Positions 14,938-24,033 of a stretch of DNA of 40,150 nucleotides are shown one piece after another; positions within the stretch are counted from its first letter, which is position 1, and the number at the start of each line of letters is the position of its first letter. Both the position numbers and the translations under genes were made by a program. Source of the stretch: Cytophagales bacterium. Its GTDB lineage: Bacteria > Bacteroidota > Bacteroidia > Cytophagales > Spirosomataceae. The notes below the pieces were generated by a model, which saw nothing but the letters and a program-made list of their open reading frames with translations, had not been told where the DNA came from and made no database searches. The stretch lies in NCBI GenBank assembly GCA_024742395.1, contig JANSYO010000042.1:1-40150 (forward strand), written 5' to 3'.

Positions 14938-15624
14938 ATGACTCAAAAAGAAAGATATCAGGGTATAATAGAGTATTTCTCAACCCATCAACCTAATCCT
15001 GAAACAGAGCTACAATACACAAATCCCTATGAGTTAATAGTGGCGGTAGTGCTTTCTGCACAATGTACAGATAAGCGGGTAAATATGGTTACACCTTATC
15101 TGTTTGATGCATTTCCTACAGCCTCTTCACTGGCTGCAGCAACTCAAGAAGAGGTTTTTGATATAATAAGAAGTATCTCTTACCCGAATAATAAAGCAAA
15201 ACATCTTGTAGGTTTGGGGCAAATGCTAACTGATGAATTTAAAGGAGTGGTACCATCAACAATTGATGAATTGGTGAAATTGCCCGGGGTAGGAAGAAAA
15301 ACCGCCAATGTCATCGCTTCTGTCATTCATAATTTGCCAACTATGGCCGTTGATACTCATGTTTATAGAGTCTCTCATCGTTTAGGATTGGTTTCGGTAA
15401 AAAGTACAACTCCACTGGCTGTTGAGAAACAGCTCGTTAAAGCTTTTTCCGATGATATTATTCCCAAAGCACACCATTGGCTAATATTGCATGGGAGATA
15501 TACCTGTTTGGCCCGAAATCCGAAATGTGAGAGTTGTGGTATAACACAATGGTGTAAGGCTTACCCAAAAATTCAGAAGTATGGAATTAAAGCAGTTGAT
15601 GAAAAACTTCCCAAAATCGGGTAG
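14938..15624 (+). CDS. nth: Endonuclease III, DNA glycosylase/AP lyase
   Basis: A 228-aa protein of normal length. The helix-hairpin-helix LPGVGRKTANVIAS carries catalytic Lys121, and AVDTHVYRVSHRLG carries catalytic Asp139. The 4Fe-4S cluster is formed by Cys190, Cys197, Cys200 and Cys206 (C-x6-C-x2-C-x5-C). It removes oxidised pyrimidines from DNA and nicks the backbone. It is the second gene of a plus-strand run and its end overlaps the start of the MOSC gene. Confidence 0.97.
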   Translation: MTQKERYQGIIEYFSTHQPNPETELQYTNPYELIVAVVLSAQCTDKRVNMVTPYLFDAFPTASSLAAATQEEVFDIIRSISYPNNKAKHLVGLGQMLTDEFKGVVPSTIDELVKLPGVGRKTANVIASVIHNLPTMAVDTHVYRVSHRLGLVSVKSTTPLAVEKQLVKAFSDDIIPKAHHWLILHGRYTCLARNPKCESCGITQWCKAYPKIQKYGIKAVDEKLPKIG

Positions 15625-16063
15625 AATAGAGTGGATTGGAATTAGAGAAGAACGAGGTGCAACCTTAAGTACTCTAAATAGCATTAGTATATCTGTAGAG
15701 TCGGGTCTGACAGGAGATCATTACAGAGGAACCAATAAAAAGCGACAGGTTACTTTAATTCAAAAAGAGCATATTGAGGTTGTTGAGAAAATACTGGGAA
15801 TTGAGACTATAGATCCATCCTTATTAAGAAGAAATATCGTAGTATCCGGATTGAATTTACTGGGACTTAAAGATTTTAAATTCCGTTTAGGGACAGCTAT
15901 ATTGGAGTATACCGGCCTTTGTCATCCATGTACCCGTATGGAAAAGAATCTTGGAATGGGTGGATATAACGCAATGAGGGGGCATGGCGGTATCACTGCC
16001 AGAGTAATAGAAGATGGTTTGGTGAATTTGGGTGATGAGCTGGTAATTATTGATAATGTTTAA
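15581..16063 (+). CDS. MOSC-domain protein (YiiM-like)
   Basis: Up to 160 aa. Starts are possible at 15581 or at the ATG at 15599, which give overlaps of 44 or 26 bp with nth; the conserved domain begins after both. MOSC signatures: GLTGDHYRG, RQVTLIQKEHIEVVE, RRNIVVSGLNLLGL, the conserved cysteine in GLCHPCTRMEKNLG, and GHGGITARVIEDG. MOSC domains bind or pass on the molybdenum cofactor. The YiiM group gives resistance to N-hydroxylated base analogues such as 6-hydroxylaminopurine. The tight link with nth and the EVE gene fits a role around damaged or modified bases, but this is inference. Confidence 0.9.
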   Translation: MELKQLMKNFPKSGRIEWIGIREERGATLSTLNSISISVESGLTGDHYRGTNKKRQVTLIQKEHIEVVEKILGIETIDPSLLRRNIVVSGLNLLGLKDFKFRLGTAILEYTGLCHPCTRMEKNLGMGGYNAMRGHGGITARVIEDGLVNLGDELVIIDNV

Positions 16064-16081
16064 AATAATTTATAAACGACT

Positions 16082-16489
16082 ATGAATCATTGGCTTGTAA
16101 AATCTGAACCTGAAACTTATTCATGGGATGATTTCGTGAAATTAGGAAGAGACCATTGGGACGGTGTTAGAAACTACGCTGCCAGAAAACATATGATGGA
16201 GATGAAAACAGACGATCTTGTACTTTTTTATCATTCAGGAGCTGAAAAAGCAGTGGTCGGATTGGCTAAAGTAGTTAAAGAACATTATCCAGATCCAACA
16301 ACTGAAGACGACAGATGGGTGGTGGTAGATTTGGTACCGGTGAAGAAGTTTGCAAAATCGGTTTCCTTACAAGAAATCAAGGATGATGAGCGTTTATCTG
16401 ATATTGCTTTGGTTAGGATTTCACGCTTATCTGTTCAGCCCACTCCTAAAGAAGCTTTTGATATAATTTTAGAAAAGGCAGGGGAATAA
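16082..16489 (+). CDS. EVE-domain protein (thymocyte nuclear protein 1-like)
   Basis: A 135-aa protein consisting of one EVE domain. MNHWLVKSEPETYSWDDFVK is the family's characteristic start, followed by WDGVRNYAARKHMMEMKTDD, LVLFYHSGAEKAVVGLAKV, and WVVVDLVPVKKFAKSVSLQ. EVE domains are PUA-like folds, some of which read modified DNA or RNA bases. The gene lies 18 bp after the MOSC gene and is very likely co-transcribed with nth and MOSC. Confidence 0.95.
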   Translation: MNHWLVKSEPETYSWDDFVKLGRDHWDGVRNYAARKHMMEMKTDDLVLFYHSGAEKAVVGLAKVVKEHYPDPTTEDDRWVVVDLVPVKKFAKSVSLQEIKDDERLSDIALVRISRLSVQPTPKEAFDIILEKAGE

Positions 16490-16528
16490 TTATTTCTACT
16501 ATTTGAACTAACGACTTTGATTGATTAC

Positions 16529-18109
16529 ATGCGTAATATTTTTTTATTATTACTTCTATTTACACAACAGGTTTTCTCACAGGTTGAAAAAAATGTTGAA
16601 CTGGAGGTAGTAGGGCGGCCTTCGTGGCAAATGATGATTCCAATGCAGGAAGATGGGCTAATTTTCCTTGTAAAATCGGATATTACAAAAGCAATGGTTT
16701 ACAGGTTTGACAAAGACCTGAATAAACTATGGGAGAAGGAGGTTTATTTAGATGCAGAAGACCCGCCCAAAGCATATACTTTAGCTGATGACCATATCAC
16801 ACTCATGTTTTCAGAAACAAGCGGTATGTATTATCAGGTATTTAAATTTAATCTTGCTACAGGAGATACCGATCAGGATGGGTTTGAATTAAGAGAATAT
16901 TTTGTGGATGAGGATTATGTTTTCCTTGGCGACAAGGTCATCATGGCCGGATCAAACGAGAAAGGAGCTGCTTTTTTTATTCATGATTTCATGGAAGATA
17001 TGGGTAAACTGAAAGAGCAAAACCAGATTCAAGGCAAAGTTTCTGTTAATCTCTTTGAATACCTCCCGGAGTCTGGTATCATTGAAAGTTTGTGGTCTGT
17101 TAAAACCAAAGGATATTCTAATGAAAAGAAGAAGAAGGGTGAGTTTGTAAAAGATGCATTTGTAGTGCATGCTCTGCTCGATACAGCAGGAAACGTTATT
17201 TCAAAGACTGAAATCAAACAAACTGGCGGTAAGTTTCCTCTAGATGCAAGACTGGTAAGGATGCCGGATGGTGAAAAGCTTGTGATGGGGATGTATCAGT
17301 CAAATGCAGGTGATAAAGGTATTTATGCGGTGAATTTAAGTAACCCTTCAAAGTTAAAGACCTATTCCTTTACCTCTCTTTTGAAAGGAAGACAGGCCCT
17401 TTCTGTGAAGGATCTTGAAGCACTGATGACCAGCTATCAGTTTATGCCCAATACGCCTGTACTTGGAGAGGATAAGGTGATTTTTGGTGGCTCCTTCGTC
17501 AAAGCACAATTTCAAACGATCACAGAGGAGGATCCGAACTATCGCTACAGCCCTTACGGCAGTACTTACGGACGCAGCAGGTACAATCCTTATTACACTT
17601 CAAGAAACTCTAGGACTACCTCAAGACAGGTTTTTAGAGGGTATCATTACCCTGTAGGTTTTATTTTAGAACTCAGTGCACACGGTGACTTCATTAATGC
17701 CAATAGAGTAGACTTGAACAATGTTTCTTTTCAGGTAGAGCCGGCTATAGCTTACAATGAAAAAGGGGCAGTGGCATATTGTCTGAAAGGCGATCTTGCA
17801 GCCAATAACTTTAATATTGGTACAAAACCTTTGTTGTATAAATTATCAGAAGATGAGAAAAAAGATCTGAACCCTTCGGCTTTATCCTATATCCCAACAT
17901 ATACAGGGGTTAGATTTTGGTATAACAACTATTTTATTGCTGAAGGTAGCAGAAGCAAGGTGGAGGCGATTTCTGTTGATAATGAGTTTCAAAAAGAAAA
18001 CAGCAAAAAGAAAAGAGGCCTATTTGGAAGGAAAAAGGATAATACCCCAAGTTCTTATGCTCAGGTAAGAAAGATAATTTATCTAACAAAAATTGCCAGT
18101 GGCGGATAA
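16529..18109 (+). CDS. Exported protein of unknown function
   Basis: The start is set at the ATG at 16529 because it opens a signal peptide (MRNIFLLLLLFTQQVFSQ); the frame begins 4 codons earlier at a TTG. The protein is 526 aa. I do not recognise a family. The body is mostly beta-rich with alternating strands, suggesting a propeller-like or other all-beta fold (inference). A Tyr/Arg/Ser-rich segment (around YRYSPYGSTYGRSRYNPYY) lies at ~340-375, and a Lys-rich stretch (NSKKKRGLFGRKKD) occurs near the C-terminus. It follows the EVE gene by 39 bp and precedes a TPR lipoprotein gene by 72 bp. Confidence 0.8.
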   Translation: MRNIFLLLLLFTQQVFSQVEKNVELEVVGRPSWQMMIPMQEDGLIFLVKSDITKAMVYRFDKDLNKLWEKEVYLDAEDPPKAYTLADDHITLMFSETSGMYYQVFKFNLATGDTDQDGFELREYFVDEDYVFLGDKVIMAGSNEKGAAFFIHDFMEDMGKLKEQNQIQGKVSVNLFEYLPESGIIESLWSVKTKGYSNEKKKKGEFVKDAFVVHALLDTAGNVISKTEIKQTGGKFPLDARLVRMPDGEKLVMGMYQSNAGDKGIYAVNLSNPSKLKTYSFTSLLKGRQALSVKDLEALMTSYQFMPNTPVLGEDKVIFGGSFVKAQFQTITEEDPNYRYSPYGSTYGRSRYNPYYTSRNSRTTSRQVFRGYHYPVGFILELSAHGDFINANRVDLNNVSFQVEPAIAYNEKGAVAYCLKGDLAANNFNIGTKPLLYKLSEDEKKDLNPSALSYIPTYTGVRFWYNNYFIAEGSRSKVEAISVDNEFQKENSKKKRGLFGRKKDNTPSSYAQVRKIIYLTKIASGG

Positions 18110-18181
18110 TTCACAAAGCATCTTACAATTTGCTTCTTTTGAATCTAAAATTTTCGGATTTTTGCGGCCTATTAGTCAACA

Positions 18182-19246
18182 ATGAGGTCCATAATCATTT
18201 CTCTTCTTATTCTAACAGCCCTTTTCTCCTGTAAAGACAACAGAAGCACAGGGGAGATTATGCCGCCTGTTGGTATTTCTAACGAAGATAAAAGAAATCA
18301 AGCCACGTATGATTATTTGACAGAAATTATAGGAAAGGGTGGAGGTGAAGCCATTCATTACTATAAACTTGCAGAAGTATGCTTGGCTTTAAGAAAGTCT
18401 TCAGAAGCTGAAGAGTATATAAATCAGGCTATAGCAAAGAAAAATACGGAAGCCACATATTTCTTCCTGAAAGCAAAAATCTTAAAGGATTTAGGAAGAG
18501 ATGCAGAGGCTTTAATAGAAGCTGAATCTGCTTCAGCCATGGAGCTGGATACACCTGATTTCTATACCTTTATTGCCGGCTTATATCTTGATATTGATAG
18601 CATATCATTGGCTAATCAGTATATTGAAGAGAGTATGTTTATTGCTCCTGATTGGCCAGAGAATTTTTATTTGAAGGCCAATACATTCTTAAGACAAAGT
18701 AACTCTATTGAAGCTCAAAAGGTCTTGTACAGCTTGCCAAAGCCAGCAAAAAACAGCCCTGAGTTTTATTATTTGCTATCAAAGAGTTATTTGATTCAGG
18801 AAGGACGTCTAGACTCAGCTATTATTTCGGTAAACAAAGGTCTGAGTTTAGATGAAACAGATCCAGGTCTTCTATTTGTAAAAGCCAGGACCCTTCAAAG
18901 ATTAGGACGTACTGATACAGCCTTGGTAATTTATGAAAAGATACTGGATAAAGTACCTTCAGAAGCTGTGGCAGGTGAAATGGCTGATATTTATTTAAAA
19001 GCAGGTAATTTTACCAAAGCGGCAGAATATTTCAAAAGGCAATTAGAAGAAACACCATTAGAGAAAAAGTTCTACTTTAGTGCCGGGTATTGCTACGAAA
19101 GACTTTATGAGAATACTTTGGCTCAGGAATTGTACTTAAAAGCGAAGAAAACTTTTCCGGACGAACCGGAGTTTTCAGTTTTATATGATAGAATGACCGC
19201 AAGGCTTGAAAGTCAGTATCGTTCTACCTCATTACCTAATAATTGA
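18182..19246 (+). CDS. TPR-repeat lipoprotein
   Basis: A 354-aa protein. A lipoprotein signal peptide ends at Cys17 (TALFSC). The rest is built of repeated helix pairs of the tetratricopeptide type, for example around [40 protein letters not shown] and [20 protein letters not shown], probably 7-8 repeats. TPR lipoproteins serve as scaffolds in the periplasm or outer membrane; no partner can be named. Its stop lies only 4 bp before the thrS start, so it is likely transcribed with thrS. Confidence 0.87.
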   Translation: MRSIIISLLILTALFSCKDNRSTGEIMPPVGISNEDKRNQATYDYLTEIIGKGGGEAIHYYKLAEVCLALRKSSEAEEYINQAIAKKNTEATYFFLKAKILKDLGRDAEALIEAESASAMELDTPDFYTFIAGLYLDIDSISLANQYIEESMFIAPDWPENFYLKANTFLRQSNSIEAQKVLYSLPKPAKNSPEFYYLLSKSYLIQEGRLDSAIISVNKGLSLDETDPGLLFVKARTLQRLGRTDTALVIYEKILDKVPSEAVAGEMADIYLKAGNFTKAAEYFKRQLEETPLEKKFYFSAGYCYERLYENTLAQELYLKAKKTFPDEPEFSVLYDRMTARLESQYRSTSLPNN

Positions 19247-19250
19247 TTTT

Positions 19251-21197
19251 ATGATTAACATCACTCTTCCAGACGGAAGTAAGAAGGAATTTGAAAAAGG
19301 AATAACAGCCATGGATGTGGCTTTGTCTATTAGTGAAGGATTGGCAAGAAACGTGCTTTCTGCAAAAGTAAATGGAGAAGTATGGGATTCAAACAGACCT
19401 ATAACCACAGATTCAGAGGTTCAACTTCTTACCTGGAAAGACACAGATGGTAAATCTACTTTCTGGCATTCTTCTGCTCACCTGATGGCAGAAGCTCTGG
19501 AAGAGTTATATCCTGGTGTGAAATTTTGGGTGGGACCTCCGGTAGAAAATGGATTTTATTATGATGTAGATACTGGAGAGCATACCATATCTTCGAATGA
19601 TTTTAAGAAGATAGAAGACAAGATGCTGGAGCTGGCTCGTCAAAAGAATGAGTTTATACGAAAGCCAATGGCGAAGTCAGAAGCTATAGAGTACTTTAAG
19701 GAAAAAAATGACGAGTACAAACTAGATCTACTGGAAGGTTTAGAGGATGGTTCAATTACCTTTTATACGCAAGGTAATTTTACAGATTTATGCCGTGGGC
19801 CGCATATTCCAAATACTGGATTTATAAAAGCTGCAAAAATTACTAATGTAGCGGGAGCTTTCTTTAAAGGTGACCAAAGTAAGAAGCAATTGACCAGAAT
19901 TTATGGTATTACTTTCCCTAAGCAGGGAGAGCTGAAAGAATACCTGACAATGGTAGAGGAGGCTAAGCAAAGAGATCATAGAAAGCTGGGACAGGAACTG
20001 GATATATTTACTTTCTCAGATAAGGTGGGCAAAGGTTTACCTCTTTGGCTGCCGAAAGGAGCCATGCTTAGAGAAAGACTTGAAAACTTCCTGAAGAGAG
20101 CTCAGTTGAAAGCAGGATACTTACCTGTGGTGACTCCGCACATTGGTAGTAAAAAACTATATGAGACCTCAGGTCACTGGGAGAAATATGGACAGGATTC
20201 TTTTCAGCCTATCAGAACACCAGAAGAAGGCGAAGAGTTTATGCTTAAACCAATGAACTGTCCGCACCACTGCGAAATATTTAAGGCAAGGCCACGAAGC
20301 TATAAAGAGCTTCCTTTGAGATTGGCTGAGTTTGGTACGGTATATAGGTATGAGCAGTCTGGAGAGCTACATGGACTTACCCGGGTTAGAGGTTTTACTC
20401 AAGATGATGCCCATATTTTCTGTGCAAATAATCAGGTTGAAGAAGAGTTTAAAAAGGTAATTGATCTGGTATTGTATGTTTTCAAATCTCTGGGCTTTGA
20501 TGATTTCAGTGCTCAGATTTCTTTGAGAAGTAAAGAAGACAGATCAAAATATATTGGAAACGATGCAGACTGGGATAAAGCTGAAGAAGCTATCCAAAAT
20601 GCTGCGTCAGAGAAAAACCTTGACACCGTAATAGAATATGGTGAAGCGGCATTTTATGGCCCGAAACTAGATTTCATGGTGAAGGATGCCCTTGGAAGAA
20701 AGTGGCAACTTGGAACTATCCAGGTAGACTACCAGTTACCTAATCGATTTGAGTTAGAATATGTAGGTGCAGACAATCAGAAGCACAGACCTGTGATGAT
20801 TCATAGAGCTCCTTTTGGTTCAATGGAGAGGTTCATAGCCATCTTGATCGAGAATACCGCGGGTAACTTCCCCTTATGGTTGTCTCCTGATCAAATAGCT
20901 ATTTTGCCAATTTCTGAGAAATACGAAGATTATGCCAATGAGGTATACCTTGAACTCCAAGATCAGGATATCAGAGGTTATGTAGATCATAGAGATGAGA
21001 AAATAGGGCGTAAGATACGTGATGCAGAAGTTAACAAGGTTCCGTTAATGATTATCCTTGGGGAGAAAGAGCAAGCGGATAGAAAGGTTTCTGTCAGAAA
21101 AAAGGGAGAAGGGGACATTGGACAGTTCTCAATCGAAGAGTTTGGGGAGTTTGCTCATAAAGAAATAAATAAAAACATCCCGAAGTTTGGTGGGTAA
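19251..21197 (+). CDS. thrS: Threonyl-tRNA synthetase
   Basis: The ATG at 19251 gives a 648-aa protein of standard length starting [17 protein letters not shown]; the longer frame from 19206 would overlap the upstream gene and adds nothing conserved. The TGS domain spans 1-60. The editing domain has His73 and His77 (HSSAH) and Cys181/His185 (CRGPH). The class II catalytic core follows, with zinc ligand Cys337 in KPMNCPHHC and the motif 2 region [20 protein letters not shown]. The anticodon-binding domain comes last ([15 protein letters not shown] onward). It charges tRNA-Thr and edits mis-charged serine. No T-box leader is seen. infC follows after 86 bp. Confidence 0.98.
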   Translation: MINITLPDGSKKEFEKGITAMDVALSISEGLARNVLSAKVNGEVWDSNRPITTDSEVQLLTWKDTDGKSTFWHSSAHLMAEALEELYPGVKFWVGPPVENGFYYDVDTGEHTISSNDFKKIEDKMLELARQKNEFIRKPMAKSEAIEYFKEKNDEYKLDLLEGLEDGSITFYTQGNFTDLCRGPHIPNTGFIKAAKITNVAGAFFKGDQSKKQLTRIYGITFPKQGELKEYLTMVEEAKQRDHRKLGQELDIFTFSDKVGKGLPLWLPKGAMLRERLENFLKRAQLKAGYLPVVTPHIGSKKLYETSGHWEKYGQDSFQPIRTPEEGEEFMLKPMNCPHHCEIFKARPRSYKELPLRLAEFGTVYRYEQSGELHGLTRVRGFTQDDAHIFCANNQVEEEFKKVIDLVLYVFKSLGFDDFSAQISLRSKEDRSKYIGNDADWDKAEEAIQNAASEKNLDTVIEYGEAAFYGPKLDFMVKDALGRKWQLGTIQVDYQLPNRFELEYVGADNQKHRPVMIHRAPFGSMERFIAILIENTAGNFPLWLSPDQIAILPISEKYEDYANEVYLELQDQDIRGYVDHRDEKIGRKIRDAEVNKVPLMIILGEKEQADRKVSVRKKGEGDIGQFSIEEFGEFAHKEINKNIPKFGG

Positions 21198-21283
21198 TCA
21201 GGCTTCACATACTTTTGAATTAAGATTTTTTTTCGTATATTCTAAAAGTACACAAATAAATTATTATCAATTAGTAACGCTGA

Positions 21284-21841
21284 ATGGCAAGACACTTTAG
21301 AAAGAATTATAGAAGACCTGTAAGACAGGAAGACAAACATCGCATTAACGAGAGAATTAGAGTACCTGAGGTAAGACTGGTAGGAGAGAATGTAGAACAA
21401 GGGGTGTACTCTATTGATAAAGCTAAGGCAATAGCACAAGAACAAGGTTTAGATTTAATAGAAATTGTTCCTAATTCTAATCCACCGGTGTGCCGGGTAT
21501 TAGATTATTCAAAGTTCAAATACGAGCAGAAGAAAAAGCAAAAGGAGCTTAACGCAAAGCAACAGAAGACAGTCATTAAAGAGATCAGGTTTGGTCCTAA
21601 TACAGATGACCATGACTTCGAGTTTAAGTTAAAGCATGCAGAAAACTTCCTTAAAGAAGGTTCTAAAGTAAAGGCTTTCGTTCATTTTCATGGAAGACAA
21701 ATCGTCTTTAAAGAGAAAGGATACGAACTTCTGTTTAGGTTTCTTGAAGCACTGGAAGAAGTGGGTAAAGCAGAGGCTCCTCCAAAATTGGAAGGAAAAA
21801 GGCTTAACGTAATACTGGCTCCTAAGGGAAATAAGAAATAA
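21284..21841 (+). CDS. infC: Translation initiation factor IF-3
   Basis: A 185-aa protein. The N-domain has RINERIRVPEVRLVGENVEQ-type sequence, then SIDKAKAIAQEQGLDLIEIV and PPVCRVLDYSKFKYEQKKKQ. The linker is lysine-rich. The C-domain carries KEIRFGPNTDDHDFEFKLKH, FLKEGSKVKAFVHFHGRQI and KRLNVILAPKGNKK. IF-3 binds the 30S subunit and checks the start codon. The start here is a plain ATG, not the rare AUU used in E. coli. A strong terminator follows directly: the usual downstream genes rpmI and rplT are not present. Confidence 0.98.
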   Translation: MARHFRKNYRRPVRQEDKHRINERIRVPEVRLVGENVEQGVYSIDKAKAIAQEQGLDLIEIVPNSNPPVCRVLDYSKFKYEQKKKQKELNAKQQKTVIKEIRFGPNTDDHDFEFKLKHAENFLKEGSKVKAFVHFHGRQIVFKEKGYELLFRFLEALEEVGKAEAPPKLEGKRLNVILAPKGNKK

Positions 21842-21860
21842 AGGGCTTGATAATGGGCAT

Positions 21861-21894
21861 AAAAAAAACTGAATCTTTCGATTCAGTTTTTTTT
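21861..21894. terminator. Bidirectional terminator between infC and rpoZ
   Basis: A perfect stem AAAAAAAACTGAATC / GATTCAGTTTTTTTT with a TTTC loop; A- and T-runs flank it, so it works on both strands for the convergent genes. Confidence 0.93.
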
Positions 21895-21919
21895 ATGAAG
21901 TATAAATTGATTACAGAAC

Positions 21920-22249
21920 TTATTCTGAAATTCCTGTATTAGCAGATGATTCGTTTTTATCACGGAAAAGAACTTCATCGTTCATGAATTCGTCAAGGGC
22001 AACACTTGTAGGCTTAGGCTGACGCTCGTAAAATTTAGAAATTTCTATTTGCTCTCTGTTTTCAAAAATCTCTTCCAGATTATCAACATTAGACGCAAAC
22101 TCAGCTAATTTACCAGTCAATTCATCTTTAGTAGTTACAGCTATTTGCTTAGCTCTTTGAGAGCATACGTAAACAGACTTGTAAATGTTATTCGTCTTGG
22201 CCGCCAACTTGTCAGTGTCTCTTGTAATGATAGATGGATTAATTGCCAT
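21920..22249 (-). CDS. rpoZ: RNA polymerase omega/Rpb6-type subunit
   Basis: A 109-aa protein with the Bacteroidota omega pattern: NPSIITRDTDKLAAKTNNIY, then SVYVCSQRAKQIAVTTKDEL, then a LEEIFENREQIEISKFYERQ helix. It helps assemble and stabilise RNA polymerase. The acidic tail is unremarkable. It lies 64 bp after bamD on the same strand, an arrangement I recall as common in Bacteroidota. Confidence 0.92.
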   Translation of the reverse strand: MAINPSIITRDTDKLAAKTNNIYKSVYVCSQRAKQIAVTTKDELTGKLAEFASNVDNLEEIFENREQIEISKFYERQPKPTSVALDEFMNDEVLFRDKNESSANTGISE

Positions 22250-22313
22250 AGGTATTCTTTTTTAAAATGAGGTGCAAAGATACGTTTTATTTCAGTACTT
22301 AGAAAGAATGATA

Positions 22314-23213
22314 TTAATTTTTGCCTAACACAGCCTCTTCACGCTTTTTGTTGGCTTCTTCTTTCAGTTTTTCTATTTCTTCTTCTTGCTCTACTACTTT
22401 CTGCAAGCGTTCCTGAGCATCCAAATAAATTTTTGAAAGTTCCTTCTGATATTTACTTTGAGGATAATCATCGATAAAGCTTTCATAAAAATCTAAAGTA
22501 GCCGAATATCTTTCATTTTGCTTTCTGAAAAAGGAATTTTCAGCCAACTCGTACTGTGACTTTACCTGTATATAAGCCAGTTCTTCATTGTATTTAGAGT
22601 CTGGAAATTCTCTTTTAAAATTATCAATGGTTATAACGGCAGCCTTGTAATTGGCAATGGTTACTCCACTTGTTTTATAATATAGAAAAGCTTTCTCATA
22701 AGCTTTTCTTTCCAGTCGTTCTCTTAAGTCAGCCAGATTCTTTGTACACTCTTCGGCATAATCACTGTTTGGGAAAGTGTTCAGAAAAGTCTGCAGAGCA
22801 TCAATTGCCGTTAAGGTACTCTCCTGATCTAAATTATAGGCTGGGGCATCCTTAAACATTGAATAAGCATACATATAGAAAGCTTCTTCGGCATAGGGGC
22901 TATTGGCGTACGTACTGTAAAAGGTCTTAAAATAGTAAGAGCTTAATTGGTATTGTCCCTGATAAAAGTTACAGTAAGCATTATAAAATTGACTTTTTTC
23001 TGCTGTTGAATCCCCTTTAAGTAAGGGAAGGATTTCATCAAAAAGAAGGTTAGCTCTGAAGTAGTCAGCTTCGTTATAATACTTTAATGCAGCCTTATAT
23101 TTCTCCTCGGTGCTACCCGATTTTTGAAGACGGGTAAATTCCCTGTTACAGGCAGCAAAAACGATAACTGTGAGTACCAGAATGGCTGGTTTCAGCAGGC
23201 GGTTAAAATTCAT
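22314..23213 (-). CDS. bamD: Outer-membrane assembly lipoprotein BamD
   Basis: A 299-aa protein. The lipobox cysteine is at 22 (VFAAC). The N-terminal YKAALKYYNEADYFRANLLF is the first TPR-like pair, followed by QYQLSSYYFKTFYSTYANSP, ALQTFLNTFPNSDYAEEC and a further ESFIDDYPQSKYQKELSKIY repeat. The C-terminal ~40 residues are a charged coiled-coil tail (VVEQEEEIEKLKEEANKKRE). BamD works with BamA to insert beta-barrels into the outer membrane. It is located between a T9SS cargo gene and rpoZ. Confidence 0.93.
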   Translation of the reverse strand: MNFNRLLKPAILVLTVIVFAACNREFTRLQKSGSTEEKYKAALKYYNEADYFRANLLFDEILPLLKGDSTAEKSQFYNAYCNFYQGQYQLSSYYFKTFYSTYANSPYAEEAFYMYAYSMFKDAPAYNLDQESTLTAIDALQTFLNTFPNSDYAEECTKNLADLRERLERKAYEKAFLYYKTSGVTIANYKAAVITIDNFKREFPDSKYNEELAYIQVKSQYELAENSFFRKQNERYSATLDFYESFIDDYPQSKYQKELSKIYLDAQERLQKVVEQEEEIEKLKEEANKKREEAVLGKN

Positions 23214-23302
23214 TCGGCAAAGGTAGTAAAAGCATGGAATAGAAGAACGTTTCCTTCTTGTTATAATTACAGTAGAAGTGAAAATTAACGAGATTTAACA
23301 GA

Positions 23303-23881
23303 TTAGTTATGACGTACAAGAAGTTTTTTGGTCGCCACTTTTTTCCCATCCAAAACCAACTGATAGAAATAAATTCCGTTATCCCAAGAACGAGTTTCTA
23401 CTCTTAGACTTCTATCCAGTGAATTCAGGTTGTACTCGCCAACGGTTCCACCAAGTATGTTAATGAAAGAAACTTTAGCTGTTTTGTTCGACTTTAACCT
23501 GAAATCCAAAGTAGCATATTCATTTGCCGGATTAGGATAAATATTGGAGATAGAAATTTCATCATCAAGAAACAGATGGTCATCAGAAGTCTTTTCAGCT
23601 GTAGCTGTATACGTTACTTTAGGACTAATTACCTTATTGGTTTTTTGAAGTAACAAATCTCTGTAGAATTCTGTAACCGCAGAGTTCTTGTTAACTTTTA
23701 TCTCGTTAGGAACTTTGGTAGATGAAACGTATCCAGTAACAGGTGTAGCTGTTGTCACTTTTGGATTGGCGTTTTTACCTATATTAAGACGTGATTGGCT
23801 GCTTTGAACTTGTGCATTCACCCCAAAGCTTAGCAGCATTAGAGCAAATAAGGAAATTAATATGTGTGTTGGCTTACGCAT
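23303..23881 (-). CDS. Small secreted protein with T9SS type A sorting domain
   Basis: A 192-aa protein. The signal peptide ends near FGVNAQ (~24). A short Lys/Thr/Val-rich region of ~85 residues has no recognisable domain. The T9SS sorting domain starts at ISNIYPNPANEYATLDF and ends WDNGIYFYQLVLDGKKVATKKLLVRHN. So more than 40% of the mature chain is the sorting domain. Proteins that are mostly sorting domain may act in surface attachment or sensing; the function is unknown. It is 89 bp upstream of bamD and 152 bp downstream of the OstA-like gene on the same strand. Confidence 0.85.
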   Translation of the reverse strand: MRKPTHILISLFALMLLSFGVNAQVQSSQSRLNIGKNANPKVTTATPVTGYVSSTKVPNEIKVNKNSAVTEFYRDLLLQKTNKVISPKVTYTATAEKTSDDHLFLDDEISISNIYPNPANEYATLDFRLKSNKTAKVSFINILGGTVGEYNLNSLDRSLRVETRSWDNGIYFYQLVLDGKKVATKKLLVRHN

Positions 23882-24033
23882 TTTCCTTTGTAAAAGTTTA
23901 AATCATTCAGTCTTTGTTAGTTCTTTACAGATGAAATATTCATCAAATATATAGTAATAGACGGAGATTATACCCAAAAGGTTTACTCGAATTGCAATTT
24001 TTTTTGAATAATTAACAATAAAAATTGAAATAC

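Noticed and set aside
19206-19250. Longer thrS start
   Set aside because: It overlaps the TPR gene end; MINITLPDG at 19251 is the conserved start of the TGS domain.
21198-21283. Riboswitch or T-box leader between thrS and infC
   Set aside because: The 86-bp gap is AT-rich without stable stems or a T-box motif.
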